The notes: generated by a model not told the origin, from the letters alone. 64,000 nt of DNA from Gautieria morchelliformis (GCA_015179125.1 WHVA01000059.1:186001-250000); one strand, 5' to 3'; counted from the stretch's first letter, positions 55,294 through 64,000 are shown. Translations and numbers: made by a program.

Positions 55294-55655
55294 TGTCAGG
55301 GTTCACGTGTTTCCTTCCATAAGCTTCTATTTCCTTCCACGAGTTTCCGTCACCTTCCATCACATGTCACATTCCGTCACATGTCACATTCCGTCACTTT
55401 CCGTAACCTTCTACAAGTTTCCATCTCCCCTATTATGTAAGCCTTGCCAGCGCTATAAGACTGTAGCCCGTGTGGTGGCGTTTCCTCAGCTTGATCTCTG
55501 AGGATACCCACTACACAGGCAAGTCCCCATGTATCTATCGTTGGTAGAGTTATAAACTGAGGATACCCACTACACAGTTGGTCATTGTCCTAGTATTGGC
55601 TCTTATCTCCTTGAGTATCTTTGGTTGTGGCTTCGTCATTAGTGTTGCCCTCATA
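55294..55655 (+). repeat. 5' LTR of the chromovirus
   Basis: 362 bp, starting TGTCAGGGTTCACG and ending TTGCCCTCATA. It contains tandem TCACATGTCACATTCCG units, a TATAAG box at 55454 and a duplicated CTGAGGATACCCACTACACA motif. Confidence 0.9.
55454..55503 (+). promoter_or_regulatory. Predicted LTR promoter and transcript start
   Basis: TATAAG at 55454-55459 is followed 34 bases later by AGCTTGATCT (55488-55497), the exact reverse complement of the primer-binding site at 55658-55667. The start also lies in a small stem, CCTCAG..CTGAGG (55484-55503). TSS placement is inferred. Confidence 0.5.
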
Positions 55656-55657
55656 GA

Positions 55658-55667
55658 AGATCAAGCT
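55658..55667 (+). other. Self-complementary primer-binding site
   Basis: AGATCAAGCT lies 2 bases after the 5' LTR and pairs perfectly with AGCTTGATCT at the predicted transcript start. Tf1/sushi retroelements prime reverse transcription with the folded-back 5' end of their own RNA instead of a tRNA. This fits that mode. Confidence 0.6.
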
Positions 55668-55715
55668 CATAGGACGACCCCACACACTTTTCTTAACCAG
55701 CCTTCATCTCAGCCT

Positions 55716-56822
55716 ATGGCAGACCAACTCCCAGACGCATACTGGGACGCCCTGGGTGACCATGGGCCATTCCTTCGAGGCCTCCTTTCCAGCCAAGCAC
55801 AGCAGTTGCAGCAACTTCAACTGCAGAATCAGGAACTGCACAATCAGATTGCTAACGTTCACGACCACTTAGCCAATGCTGCCACCAACGCTGCTGTTGC
55901 TGCTGCTCAAGCCCTTGCGCCCTCGGTACCTCACAGTGTCCCTCCATCTACTCGCTCTATCAAAGCAGCAGAACCGGAGAAGTTCAATGGAGACCGTGCA
56001 GAGACTGAAGGGTTTATCAGGTCTATCAAGTTGTCCATCGCTGTCCAGCCAGCATCCTTCCCAGATGAACGCACAAAGATCCTATACGCTCTTTCCTTCA
56101 TGACGGGAGGCTCTGCGGAGATATGGGCACACAACGAGACACAGGCTGTCATTGATGGCACCTCCTCTATATCCACTCTGGAGGGGTTTATTAAACGTGT
56201 GGAGGAGGCCTTTGGTGACCCAGATCGTGCCAGAACGGCTCGCACTAAGCTGCATGACCTTAGGATGGCGTCAGGAATGTCGGCAGATGAATACACGGCT
56301 CAATTTGAGATCCTGGCAGGCAGGACAGGCTTTAATGATGAGGCACTCGAGGATGCCTATGCTCGTGGCCTTCCAGCAGGTATCCTTGACAAGATCCACG
56401 CCCAGCCCTTTCTTCCATCCAACCTCAAAGCCTGGAAGGAAGCAGCCTGTCAGATTGACCGCAATCATCGCCGTCTGTTAGAGGTCAGGAAGGCACAGAC
56501 ACCTCATGTCCCTAATCGCCCTCCTCCTGCCCGACCACTCCACACTCCTGCTATGGCTCCTGTTGCCACAGCATCACCCAGTAACGCGACACCTATGGAC
56601 ATTGACTCATCCCGCCGCCGCACCGAAACACGAACCTGCTACAACTGTAAGAGACCTGGTCACATTTCACCAGACTGTCCTGAACCTCGCAAGCCACGAA
56701 TCCGTGCAAACCTCACAGAGGCAGACATTGCAGCAATTGTCTCTAAATCTGTAGCAGCGGCGATAGAGGAACGCAAACAGAAGGTGGAAGCCCCTGTCCA
56801 AGAGGAAGGAAAGGGTTTTTAG
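55716..56822 (+). CDS. Chromovirus Gag
   Basis: ATG 55716 (MADQLPDAYWDALGDHGPFL) is preferred over an in-frame codon at 55578 inside the LTR. About 368 residues: a glutamine-rich coiled-coil (SSQAQQLQQLQLQNQELHNQ), a capsid-like core (KFNGDRAETEGFIRSIKLSI, PDRARTARTKLHDLRM) and a CCHC knuckle CYNCKRPGHISPDC near residue 307. It ends at TAG 56820-56822 directly after a slippery heptamer. The frame is intact. Confidence 0.9.
   Translation: MADQLPDAYWDALGDHGPFLRGLLSSQAQQLQQLQLQNQELHNQIANVHDHLANAATNAAVAAAQALAPSVPHSVPPSTRSIKAAEPEKFNGDRAETEGFIRSIKLSIAVQPASFPDERTKILYALSFMTGGSAEIWAHNETQAVIDGTSSISTLEGFIKRVEEAFGDPDRARTARTKLHDLRMASGMSADEYTAQFEILAGRTGFNDEALEDAYARGLPAGILDKIHAQPFLPSNLKAWKEAACQIDRNHRRLLEVRKAQTPHVPNRPPPARPLHTPAMAPVATASPSNATPMDIDSSRRRTETRTCYNCKRPGHISPDCPEPRKPRIRANLTEADIAAIVSKSVAAAIEERKQKVEAPVQEEGKGF
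56813..56819 (+). promoter_or_regulatory. Candidate -1 ribosomal frameshift site between gag and pol
   Basis: G GGT TTT in the gag frame matches the X XXY YYZ rule and is followed immediately by the gag TAG. The -1 frame is open from 56819 into pol. Pol's first possible codon in this frame is a GTG (56834), and its first ATG is 56843, so shifting is more likely than independent initiation. Confidence 0.55.
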
Positions 56823-56833
56823 GCCAGTCAGCG

Positions 56834-59128
56834 GTGAAAGACATGCCCCGCTCGACAAATCGGTTTTCAGTTCTCGAAACATGTACAATAGGGATCACAG
56901 GCGATATGATGCATCCTTCTCCTATCCCTGATCGAACTGAAACCAAACCAGCCATGCCAAAAACCCAACCCATCGCTCCAGTTGCTAATGCAAACCTTCC
57001 AGTCCCTCTATATGTCCGTACTGCTGACCTCCGCCGATGCACCAAAGTACCTCTCAAAGTCCACTCCGTTGACACAGGGCATCCACTTGCAATTGACTCC
57101 CTCCTTGACAGTGGTGCTACAGGGATGTTCATCGATGTGGAGTTTGTGAGGGAACACAGGCTTCGGACCCGCCCCCTACCCCGTGCCATCCCCGTCTACA
57201 ATATTGATGGTACCCCAAATGAGGCTGGCTCAATCAAGGAAGAAGTCGACCTCATTTGCACCTTTGGGGATCATACGGAACGTGCCACATTCTCTGTCAC
57301 GAGCCTTGGACGACTTGCCATCATTCTTGGTCACACATGGCTTGTTGAACACAACCCAGAAGTTGACTGGCGTATAGGAGATGTGAAGATGACACGCTGT
57401 CCCAAGTCATGTGGGGGCAGACCTGTTGTCAGAGGGCCCACAGTCGAAACTGTTCCAGAAGAGAGTGTAAATCAAGAGGAGGTTCCCATACAGCACACCC
57501 GCTCCCTACTTGAGGAAGGAGACAGGACCTTTGTCATCTTTGTGAATGAGAGTCCTGAAATGATTGGCGCAGGCTGGACTGTCTCCCAACAGCTTGCTGA
57601 ACGGGCCAGCAAGTCTGCACCAGTCAGATCCTTCGAGGACCTTGTCCCTAAACCATACCAGGAGTTCAAGGATGTGTTTTCTAAGGAGTCATTTGACCAA
57701 CTGCCTCCTCGAAAGCCCTGGGACCATGCAATTGAGCTCACTCCAGGTGCACAACCCTTCAGCACAAAGGTTTACCCAATGTCACCGGTTGAGCAAAGGG
57801 AACTGGATAACTTCCTTGAGGAGAACCTGAAGAGCCATCGTATCCGTCCCTCCAAGTCACCTATGGCATCTCCAGTCTTCTTTGTGAAGAAAAAGGACGG
57901 CAGTCTTAGATTTGTGCAAGACTACCGGAAGCTCAATGATATAACAATCAAGAATGCCTATCCTTTGCCCCTTGTTCCAGACATCATGAATAAGATTGCT
58001 GCTGGAAGGGCTAAATACTTCACAAAGCTTGACATTCGCTGGGGATATAATAATGTACGCATAAAAGAGGGAGATGAGTGGAAGGCAGCCTTTCGGACAA
58101 ATAGGGGCCTGTATGAACCTCTAGTCATGTTCTTTGGACTCACGAACAGCCCAGCAACCTTCCAGACGATGATGAATGACATCTTCAAGAGTCTCATCGA
58201 TGAAGGGGTTGTGGTGGTGTTCATGGACGACATTCTCATCTTCACAGAGTCGCTTGAAGAACATCGTAGGATTGTACGACGTGTCCTTGAAATCCTCCGG
58301 GCCAACAACCTGTACCTCAAACCTGAAAAATGCCTATTTGAGCAACTAGAGGTGGAGTATCTCGGCCTCATCCTCTCTCAAGGACAGGTTGCCATGGACC
58401 CAGTCAAGGTTGCAGGGGTGCGGGACTGGCCAATACCACGTAACGTCACTGAAGTCAAATCATTCCTTGGTTTCATCAACTTCTACCGTAGATTTGTGGA
58501 AGACTTCTCACACATTGCAAAGCCCCTCAACCAGTTGACAAAACAGGATGCCCAATGGTCTTGGGATCCAAATGGCCCAGAGCAAGCGTCCTTTGACAAG
58601 CTCAAACTCCTCATCACCTCAACACCGATCCTTGTCCTCCCTGATCAAGACAAACATTTCCGTCTTGAAACAGATGCCTCAGCCTATGCCACAGGAGCAG
58701 TACTGTCCCAGCTATGTGATGATGGCAAATGGCGGCCTGTGGGGTTTGTCTCCAAAAGCCTCAATGATGCTGAACGCAACTATGCCATCCATGACAAGGA
58801 GCTTCTTTCTGTGATTCGGGGATTAGAGGAATGGCGCCACATCTTAGAGGGAACGAAGCACAAGATTGAGATTCTCAATGACCATCAGAATCTCACCTAC
58901 TTCCGCACTGCACAAAACCTGAACCGTCGTCAAGCACGCTGGTCACTCTACCTCTCTCGCTTTGATTTTGAGCTGATCCATCGTCCTGGTCGTCATTCAG
59001 CCAAGCCTGATGCACTCTCACGACGCGTGGATCATAAGCGGGGGAGGAAGACAACCAAAATCAAGTCTTACTTACCCCTGACTTGTTCCACATCAAGGCG
59101 AATCCCCCAGAGGCTGGTGCGCAGTTAG
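56834..59128 (+). CDS. Chromovirus Pol: protease, reverse transcriptase, RNase H
   Basis: Numbered from 56834: protease LLDSGATGMFIDVEF at about 90; RT with KKDGSLRFVQDYRKLND, RAKYFTKLDIRWGYNNVRIK, FGLTNSPATFQ and catalytic FMDDILIF at about 460 (F in place of Y in the usual YxDD); RNase H with FRLETDASAYATGAVLSQL, ERNYAIHDKELLSVI and HRPGRHSAKPDALSRR. The frame goes out of register after KRG at a five-G run (59040-59044). Downstream residues are out-of-frame read-through to TAG 59128. RT and RNase H are otherwise intact. Confidence 0.92.
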   Translation: MKDMPRSTNRFSVLETCTIGITGDMMHPSPIPDRTETKPAMPKTQPIAPVANANLPVPLYVRTADLRRCTKVPLKVHSVDTGHPLAIDSLLDSGATGMFIDVEFVREHRLRTRPLPRAIPVYNIDGTPNEAGSIKEEVDLICTFGDHTERATFSVTSLGRLAIILGHTWLVEHNPEVDWRIGDVKMTRCPKSCGGRPVVRGPTVETVPEESVNQEEVPIQHTRSLLEEGDRTFVIFVNESPEMIGAGWTVSQQLAERASKSAPVRSFEDLVPKPYQEFKDVFSKESFDQLPPRKPWDHAIELTPGAQPFSTKVYPMSPVEQRELDNFLEENLKSHRIRPSKSPMASPVFFVKKKDGSLRFVQDYRKLNDITIKNAYPLPLVPDIMNKIAAGRAKYFTKLDIRWGYNNVRIKEGDEWKAAFRTNRGLYEPLVMFFGLTNSPATFQTMMNDIFKSLIDEGVVVVFMDDILIFTESLEEHRRIVRRVLEILRANNLYLKPEKCLFEQLEVEYLGLILSQGQVAMDPVKVAGVRDWPIPRNVTEVKSFLGFINFYRRFVEDFSHIAKPLNQLTKQDAQWSWDPNGPEQASFDKLKLLITSTPILVLPDQDKHFRLETDASAYATGAVLSQLCDDGKWRPVGFVSKSLNDAERNYAIHDKELLSVIRGLEEWRHILEGTKHKIEILNDHQNLTYFRTAQNLNRRQARWSLYLSRFDFELIHRPGRHSAKPDALSRRVDHKRGRKTTKIKSYLPLTCSTSRRIPQRLVRS

Positions 59129-60732
59129 TCCCAGGTGAAGGTGATGCTTTCCTCAATCGAGTAAGGAACTGTGTAGACCGGGATGAAAAGGTTGTCAAGG
59201 CTCTCAAAGAACTGGGCTCCTCTGGCAATTTACGAGGAGAAGAGTGGTCTGAACAGGATGGGCTTGTCCTCTATCACAACAAAGTGTACGTGCCGCTTGA
59301 TGCAAAACTACGACATGACATAGTGAAAGCGCACCATGACATGCCTCTCACCGGTCACCCTGGTCGTTGGAGAACCACTGAACTAGTTGCTCGGAGTTAC
59401 TGGTGGCCTGGGATGGGACGTTACATTGCAAAATACGTGAAGGCCTGTGACCTGTGCAACCGGACAAAAACCTTCCCTGCTTCTCCCATTGGCAAGCTTC
59501 TACCAAACCGTATCCCAGACCGTAGATGGCAGGTTATGTCTGTTGACTTGATTGTAGAACTGCCTACCAGTCATGGCTATGATGCTCTCCTTGTTGTTGT
59601 CGATCGCCTCTCAAAGCGTGCACATGTCATTCCCACCACTTCAGATGTAACTTCAGTGGGAGTTGCCCGACTCTTCCGTGATCATGTTTGGAAACTTCAT
59701 GGGCTCCCTGAAGAAATCATCAGTGATCGAGGCACACAGTTCATCTCCCAGTTCATGCGTGAACTGAACAAACTTCTTGGTGTCAAAGTCGCCGCCTCTA
59801 CTGCTTATCACCCCCAAACTGATGGACAGACTGAAAGGGTTAATCAGGAGATTGAGCAATACCTTCGACTATTCATCAACCAGCGTCAGGATGATTGGTT
59901 CGAATGGATATCCTTGGCCGAGTTTGCCTATAACAACCGAATCCATGCCTCAACCCAGACTACACCCTTCATGTTGGACAGTGGCCAACATCCAAGGCTG
60001 GGACTGGAACCAGTCCGGGAAACTCGACTCGAGGCCCTGGATGAGTTCACAACGCGGATGGAAGCGGCCACGAGAGAAGCTCGTTCAGCCCTGTCCAAGG
60101 CAGCAGAGGACATGGCACGCTTCTATGACGTGCACCATAAAGCAGCCCCAGTTTATAAGCTTGGTGACAAGGTCTGGCTCAATGCACAAAACATCACAAC
60201 CACTCGCCCAATGAAGAAGCTAGACCACAAGTGGCTAGGTCCCTACACGGTTAATAAGGTGGTCTCACGAAATGCCTATGGTCTAAATCTTCCTGCATCC
60301 TTTGGTCGCACACATCCAGTGTTCTCTGTCGTCCTGCTTCGGCCATATGAAGATGACCCAATTCTTGAACGTCATGCCCCTCCACCACCCCCCCCTGTCA
60401 TACGGGATGGAGCCGAAGAATATGAAGTTGAAAGGATTCTAGACAGCAGGATGTTCCGTGGAAGGTTGGAGTATCTCGTGCGCTGGAAGGGCTATGGAGC
60501 TGCCGACGATCTCTGGCTACCAGCAAAAGATGTCTCTGGGGCAAAGCGACTCATTAAGGAATTTCATCGGCAGAACCCAGAGGCACCTCAGCGTATCTCA
60601 GCAGCCACATACATGTCCCTCCCTTTCCAGAGATTTCAGAACTTCACAGAACCTTCCAGGCAAACTCTCTTCGACTGGACAGCAGGCAGGGCTTCTACTC
60701 ATAATGTCAAGGGTCCAGGACCCCAAAGATAA
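59083..60732 (+). CDS. Chromovirus integrase with chromodomain
   Basis: Open in the -1 frame relative to RT-RNase H. The true protein should continue from KRG into FHIKANPPEAGAQL. Zinc region HHDMPLTGHPGRWRT..CDLCNRTK; DDE core with MSVDLIVELPTSHGY (first D), EEIISDRGTQFISQF (second D) and TDGQTERVNQEIEQYLR (E); a GPYTVNKVVSRNAYGLNLP barrel; and a C-terminal chromodomain EEYEVERILDSRMFRGRLEY..LVRWKGYG at about residues 445-495. The chromodomain usually steers integration to modified histones. Intact apart from the junction shift. Confidence 0.92.
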   Translation: MFHIKANPPEAGAQLVPGEGDAFLNRVRNCVDRDEKVVKALKELGSSGNLRGEEWSEQDGLVLYHNKVYVPLDAKLRHDIVKAHHDMPLTGHPGRWRTTELVARSYWWPGMGRYIAKYVKACDLCNRTKTFPASPIGKLLPNRIPDRRWQVMSVDLIVELPTSHGYDALLVVVDRLSKRAHVIPTTSDVTSVGVARLFRDHVWKLHGLPEEIISDRGTQFISQFMRELNKLLGVKVAASTAYHPQTDGQTERVNQEIEQYLRLFINQRQDDWFEWISLAEFAYNNRIHASTQTTPFMLDSGQHPRLGLEPVRETRLEALDEFTTRMEAATREARSALSKAAEDMARFYDVHHKAAPVYKLGDKVWLNAQNITTTRPMKKLDHKWLGPYTVNKVVSRNAYGLNLPASFGRTHPVFSVVLLRPYEDDPILERHAPPPPPPVIRDGAEEYEVERILDSRMFRGRLEYLVRWKGYGAADDLWLPAKDVSGAKRLIKEFHRQNPEAPQRISAATYMSLPFQRFQNFTEPSRQTLFDWTAGRASTHNVKGPGPQR

Positions 60733-60838
60733 GCGATATCGGCCTCCGCCTAACCAATTCATTCCGATAAGCTATATATCCCCTTTCCACCTGTGACCGC
60801 TCGCTTCCACTGCATCGACCCCACCACATCCATCAACC

Positions 60839-61435
60839 ATGTCCTCGCCCGCTATTGAGCTTGTTGCCCTCCCCAGCTTCACCCAAAACCTCTCCGACCT
60901 GCCAAACATGTCACGTGTCGATCCCACCCTCCTGCACTTCTCCGGCTTCTCGTCATCCAGAGCAGCCAGTGAAGCCAAGCTACAAAGGATGCTTGACTGC
61001 CGTGATCTCGACGTCGCATGGTCTTCAAAGTGGTCCGTCAGCTCTGAGGACCTCACACCAGCGAACAGTCAGGCGCCCACTCGCCCTGCACTCGCATTCC
61101 TCAGACCCCGACACAGACGAGAGAACACGTACTACATCGGCGACCCTGTCTTCCTCAACGATGGAACCCCCCCGTGTGGAACCCCCTACACTTTCGAAGG
61201 CTGGGTGGGGCGACGTTTCCGTAACATGGCAGGAGAGCGAATACGTCGAGCAAGGTTCCGAGGGCCGCACTTGCCCATGGACCCCAATCCCCCTGAGCTC
61301 ATCATTGACCTGCGTTACCAGGAAGGGAAGGGTCAGGAGAGATGGTGGTCCCGCCTGTGGCATACTTGGAAACGATGTCTCGGTGGATGTTGGGGGCTAG
61401 GTGGCAGCTGTGCTTGTCGGGACGACAAGCATTGA
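60839..61435 (+). CDS. Extra 3' ORF of the chromovirus, function unknown
   Basis: 198 residues in sense orientation between integrase and the 3' LTR, ATG 60839 (MSSPAIELVALPSFTQNLSD). The stop abuts the purine tract. It contains RENTYYIGDPVFLNDGTPPC, YTFEGWVGRRFRNMAGERIR and a tryptophan- and cysteine-rich end (RWWSRLWHTWKR..CWGLGGSCACRD). A CCAAT at 60754 and TATATA at 60773, 61 bases before the ATG, suggest its own promoter. There is no signal peptide or membrane helix, so it is not envelope-like. Possibly a captured host gene. Confidence 0.6.
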   Translation: MSSPAIELVALPSFTQNLSDLPNMSRVDPTLLHFSGFSSSRAASEAKLQRMLDCRDLDVAWSSKWSVSSEDLTPANSQAPTRPALAFLRPRHRRENTYYIGDPVFLNDGTPPCGTPYTFEGWVGRRFRNMAGERIRRARFRGPHLPMDPNPPELIIDLRYQEGKGQERWWSRLWHTWKRCLGGCWGLGGSCACRDDKH

Positions 61436-61446
61436 GAGGGGGGTGA

Positions 61447-61825
61447 TGTCAGGGTTCACGTGTTTCCTTCCATAAGCTTCTATTTCCTTCCACGAGTTTC
61501 CGTCACCTTCCATCACATGTCACATTCCGTCACATGTCACTTTCTGTCACATGTCACTTTCCGTCACTTTCCGTAACCTTCTACAAGTTTCCATCTCCCC
61601 TATTATGTAAGCCTTGCCAGCGCTATAAGACTGTAGCCCGTGTGGTGGCGTTTCCTCAGCTTGATCTCTGAGGATACCCACTACACAGGCAAGTCCCCAT
61701 GTATCTATCGTTGGTAGAGTTATAAACTGAGGATACCCACTACACAGTTGGTCATTGTCCTAGTATCGGCTCTTATCTCCTTGAGTATCTTTGGTTGTGG
61801 CTTCGTCATTAGTGTTGCCCTCATA
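61447..61825 (+). repeat. 3' LTR of the chromovirus
   Basis: 379 bp, identical in layout to the 5' LTR except for one additional 17-base TCACATGTCACTTTCTG-type unit and a T/C difference at the position matching 55594. Confidence 0.9.
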
Positions 61826-61830
61826 GCAGC

Positions 61831-62560
61831 TGGACGCTGGAAACCGTGATGCAAGGCCTTCAAAAAAGGTTCCTGCACACACTGACATACCATCACGCAT
61901 CGAATAAATTCGACGCGGTCATGCAAGGCATGAAAACCGTTCAGGAGATGCTGAACGAGCTCACGAAATATGCAGCACGTATGATACAGCCGCCAGACGA
62001 TTACACATTCTGGAGACGGTTCATATCAGCGCTGCACGAAACACTGCGCAACGAGGTCCTCAAAAAGGGCTATAATGCCGAGAGCAGCTCAATAGAGAAA
62101 CTCTTCGAGATGGCCTGGATGATCGAGGAGGCATCCCGATACAACATGGAGATGCGCTGCACAGAAAGCGCAGCAGCAACGGCAAGCGCTGCCCGGCTCA
62201 CAGGGAGCAAGCCGTTGACACAATGGGTCTAACCAGGCCCAGCCTGTTCGCAAGAAGTGGAACAGGACAACAGATACCGCCCTCACGCCCAGCACAAGCT
62301 GGACGCCTGCCTGAAGCTAAACAGCCTCAAGCGTCAGGGTCGTCCCCACGACCTGCCCCACAAACGAAAACATTGGGCCGGCCTAACGATAGGCCCAGCA
62401 GCAGCCAAAGCAACACCACGTGCTTTGAATGCGGCCAACCTGGCCACAAGAAGGCAGAGTGCCCCTGGCTTAGGTCCGGTATAAGGACAGCAGCCGTGAG
62501 GCACGACGATGAGGCTGAGGATCCGGAGACAGATCTTGGTCAAAATTCTCTTCAACAGAT
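61831..62560 (+). pseudogene. Old gypsy gag, second part
   Basis: Continues the interrupted gag with MQGLQKRFLHTLTYHHASNK, AARMIQPPDDYTFWRRFISA, LFEMAWMIEEASRYNMEMRC and, after a frame change, a CCHC knuckle CFECGQPGHKKAEC near 62430. A stop at about 62230 interrupts the first frame. Confidence 0.75.
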
Positions 62561-63298
62561 TGATGAAGAGGGGAGGGTGATCCCCAACCCAACGACACTC
62601 CGGACAACGGAGATGCGCCCACTGAAGAGTGGGACCCAGAGCCGTCCCAATACTATGAATGGGACGAAGAGGTGGAAGACACCACCTACAGGTCCAGCAC
62701 AATCAGATTCATGCTGGAGGATGAAACCACCACGAAGGTCATGGCGGAACGCACATCAGTCGCGCCAGACAAGGCGGCCGAGCTGGTGTATCACCACCGA
62801 AGCAAACACAGGACGTGGCCAACGCGCCTGCGCAGTGAGAACCGTACCCTATTGGGGTACTGGGAAATAAACGGTGTAAAAGCCCACTGCCTGCTAGATA
62901 GCGGCAGCGAAGGTGTACTGCTATCCCCCGAATTCTCGCAAGCTACATGGAGGAAGACATTCTCCCTGGAGCAACCAATCGCGCTGCAGCTAGCCTGCAT
63001 AGGCAGCCGTTCCACGATCAACTATGGAATGAACATGACCATCAAGTTTGGTCGTGAGACATACAACGAATATTTTGACATAGCAAACGTCGAATATTAC
63101 GACGCAATCTTAGGGACACCGTTCCTAAGGAAATTCAGCATCACCCTGAACTTCTCGAGCCCAGGGACGATCCGCAAGGGGAACGAAGTGATCCCCACGG
63201 GCAAGGTCTCATTCGATGATGACGGATTGATGAACGAGGACAAAGGGCCACGGGTGAGCAGGATCACCCAGGCACCGAAGCCTAACCTGGCTCATTGA
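62561..63298 (+). CDS. Old gypsy protease region
   Basis: Frame containing VYHHRSKHRTWPTRLRSENR, YWEINGVKAHCLLDSGSEGV with protease DSGS, and DAILGTPFLRKFSITLNFSS. The open part starts near 62672. It matches the minus-strand fragment at 31014-31550. It would have matured the polyprotein. Confidence 0.75.
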
Positions 63299-64000
63299 AG
63301 CCAGGAGGACGAGTCGCGGGACGACTCGTCCTTGAACTCACCCTACAGCCATAGGGAGAGGCGCTCTCACCTAATGGTGAAAGCGATGGGAAAGAGGAAA
63401 GCGGGCCCGCGCGCCGCGGGACCTAATAGATGCCAACAGCGCCTAATGTCTTCTAAGCCAACCACCACCATCATCCGTGAGGATGATGACCTTCCTCGCC
63501 TCCACGAGGAATTGATGGAACGAATCACTGACTTAGTCAGTGGAATTCCACTAGAACTCCCGCCACTACGGGATATCAACCATGAGATCAACCTCATCGA
63601 TCCCAACAAGCACATGCGGTATCGACTACCGAAATGCCCTGAACACTTCCGAGAGGAACTGTCGGCTAAGATAGAACGATACACCACTGCAAAGTGGTGG
63701 TTTCCGGCAGTCGCGCAGCAGGCAGTGCCCATGCTGTGTGTGCTGAAGAAGAATGGTACATTGAGAACCGTCTTCGATCTGCGCCAGCAGAACGAAAACA
63801 CGGTGAAGGATGTCATGCCCTTCCCGGATCAAGATATCATTCGCAGCGACATGGCTCACTGTCGATATTGAACAAAACTCGATATGTCAGAAGCATACGA
63901 GCAGATCCAGATCCATCCGTTCCCACCTTCAGGAGCCAGGTGATACAGATGGTGGACTGTAATGCCCCATCAACATTCCAATGGCTGATGACAGCCTTTT
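63299..64000 (+). pseudogene. Old gypsy reverse transcriptase, degraded, runs off the right edge
   Basis: Encodes LPPLRDINHEINLIDPNKHM, YRLPKCPEHFREELSAKIER, VPMLCVLKKNGTLRTVFDLR and QQNENTVKDVMPFPDQDIIR. A TGA at 63869-63871 and a small deletion near 63920 follow before NAPSTFQWLMTA, the end of the visible part. The catalytic DD lies beyond the window. Confidence 0.75.

Larger units (their letters stand above)
55294..61825 (+). mobile_element. Young chromovirus (Ty3/gypsy with chromodomain)
   Basis: LTRs 55294-55655 and 61447-61825 are flanked by GCAGC (55289-55293, 61826-61830). Apart from an extra 17-base repeat unit in the right LTR only one or two substitutions are seen, indicating recent insertion. 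Order: gag, protease-RT-RNase H, integrase-chromodomain, an extra 3' ORF, then the purine tract GAGGGGGGTGA at 61436-61446. The integrase-last order with a chromodomain defines the Tf1/sushi-like chromoviruses. Confidence 0.95.
53631..64000 (+). mobile_element. Old Ty3/gypsy element, interrupted by a chromovirus and cut by the window edge
   Basis: Gag and pol of one element occupy 53631-55293 and 61831-64000. The younger element and one copy of its GCAGC duplication lie between. The halves rejoin in frame (EHFDCQVGS joined to WTLETVMQGLQKRF). Related fragments occur at 9803-10335 and 31014-31550. The element continues beyond the right edge. Confidence 0.85.

Noticed and set aside
60839..61435. 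Envelope-like gene in the chromovirus
   Set aside because: No signal peptide or transmembrane helix is visible, so an envelope role is not supported.

Overview
The window looks like a transposon-packed piece of a basidiomycete (Agaricomycete-type) nuclear genome. The basis is short (about 45-60 bp) GT..AG introns, a KDZ-type DNA transposon, Ty1/copia and chromodomain Ty3/gypsy retroelements, a fungal RepHel Helitron, a Helentron-like non-autonomous family, and orphan membrane and kinase-like genes of the sort common in mushroom genomes. No tRNA, rRNA or CRISPR array was seen. All assignments are from reading the sequence; no searches were run.

Layout. 1-2000: the 5' two thirds of a minus-strand kinase-like gene that runs off the left edge. 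2395-25749: a tandem segmental duplication of a 5 kb unit. Copy A is 2395-14498 and copy B is 14630-25749. Each copy carries an unidentified GC-rich minus-strand gene and a multi-exon plus-strand gene for a 7TM-like membrane protein. The copies took different insertions, so each supplies an empty site for the other. Copy A has a 446-bp MITE and a 6.8-kb KDZ element (7010-13847) whose inverted ends are arrays of a 36-bp unit built on the palindrome GGTGCACGTGCACC. Copy B has a Helentron-like element (18823-20194) and a full-length copia element (20510-25373).

25750-34050 is a patchwork of remnants: a 954-bp PIF/Harbinger-like element that keeps only its Myb/SANT gene, gypsy and copia pieces, a hairpin MITE, and a Tc1/IS630-type transposase gene split by a solo LTR. 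34050-36190 is AT-rich and nearly empty. 36196-40921 is a decayed Helitron (Rep plus Pif1-type helicase) carrying a solo LTR. 43561-44325 is a two-exon gene for a possible OB-fold protein, perhaps a Helitron companion. 44330-53100 holds gene fragments (including a methylcrotonyl-CoA carboxylase biotin-domain piece), tandem repeats, a second Helentron-like copy and more LTRs.

53631-64000 is a nested pair. An old gypsy element is interrupted exactly within gag by a young chromovirus (55294-61825, 5-bp duplication GCAGC). The chromovirus shows a gag-pol slippery site, a Tf1-like self-priming site matched to a TATA-positioned transcript start, a one-base frameshift before integrase, and an extra 3' gene with its own CCAAT and TATA motifs.

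The elements sort by apparent age. The chromovirus is youngest (near-identical LTRs). The copia is intermediate (about 11 LTR differences in 283 bp, nearly all transitions). The KDZ transposase, RepHel and Tc1-type genes are clearly dead, each with nonsense codons.
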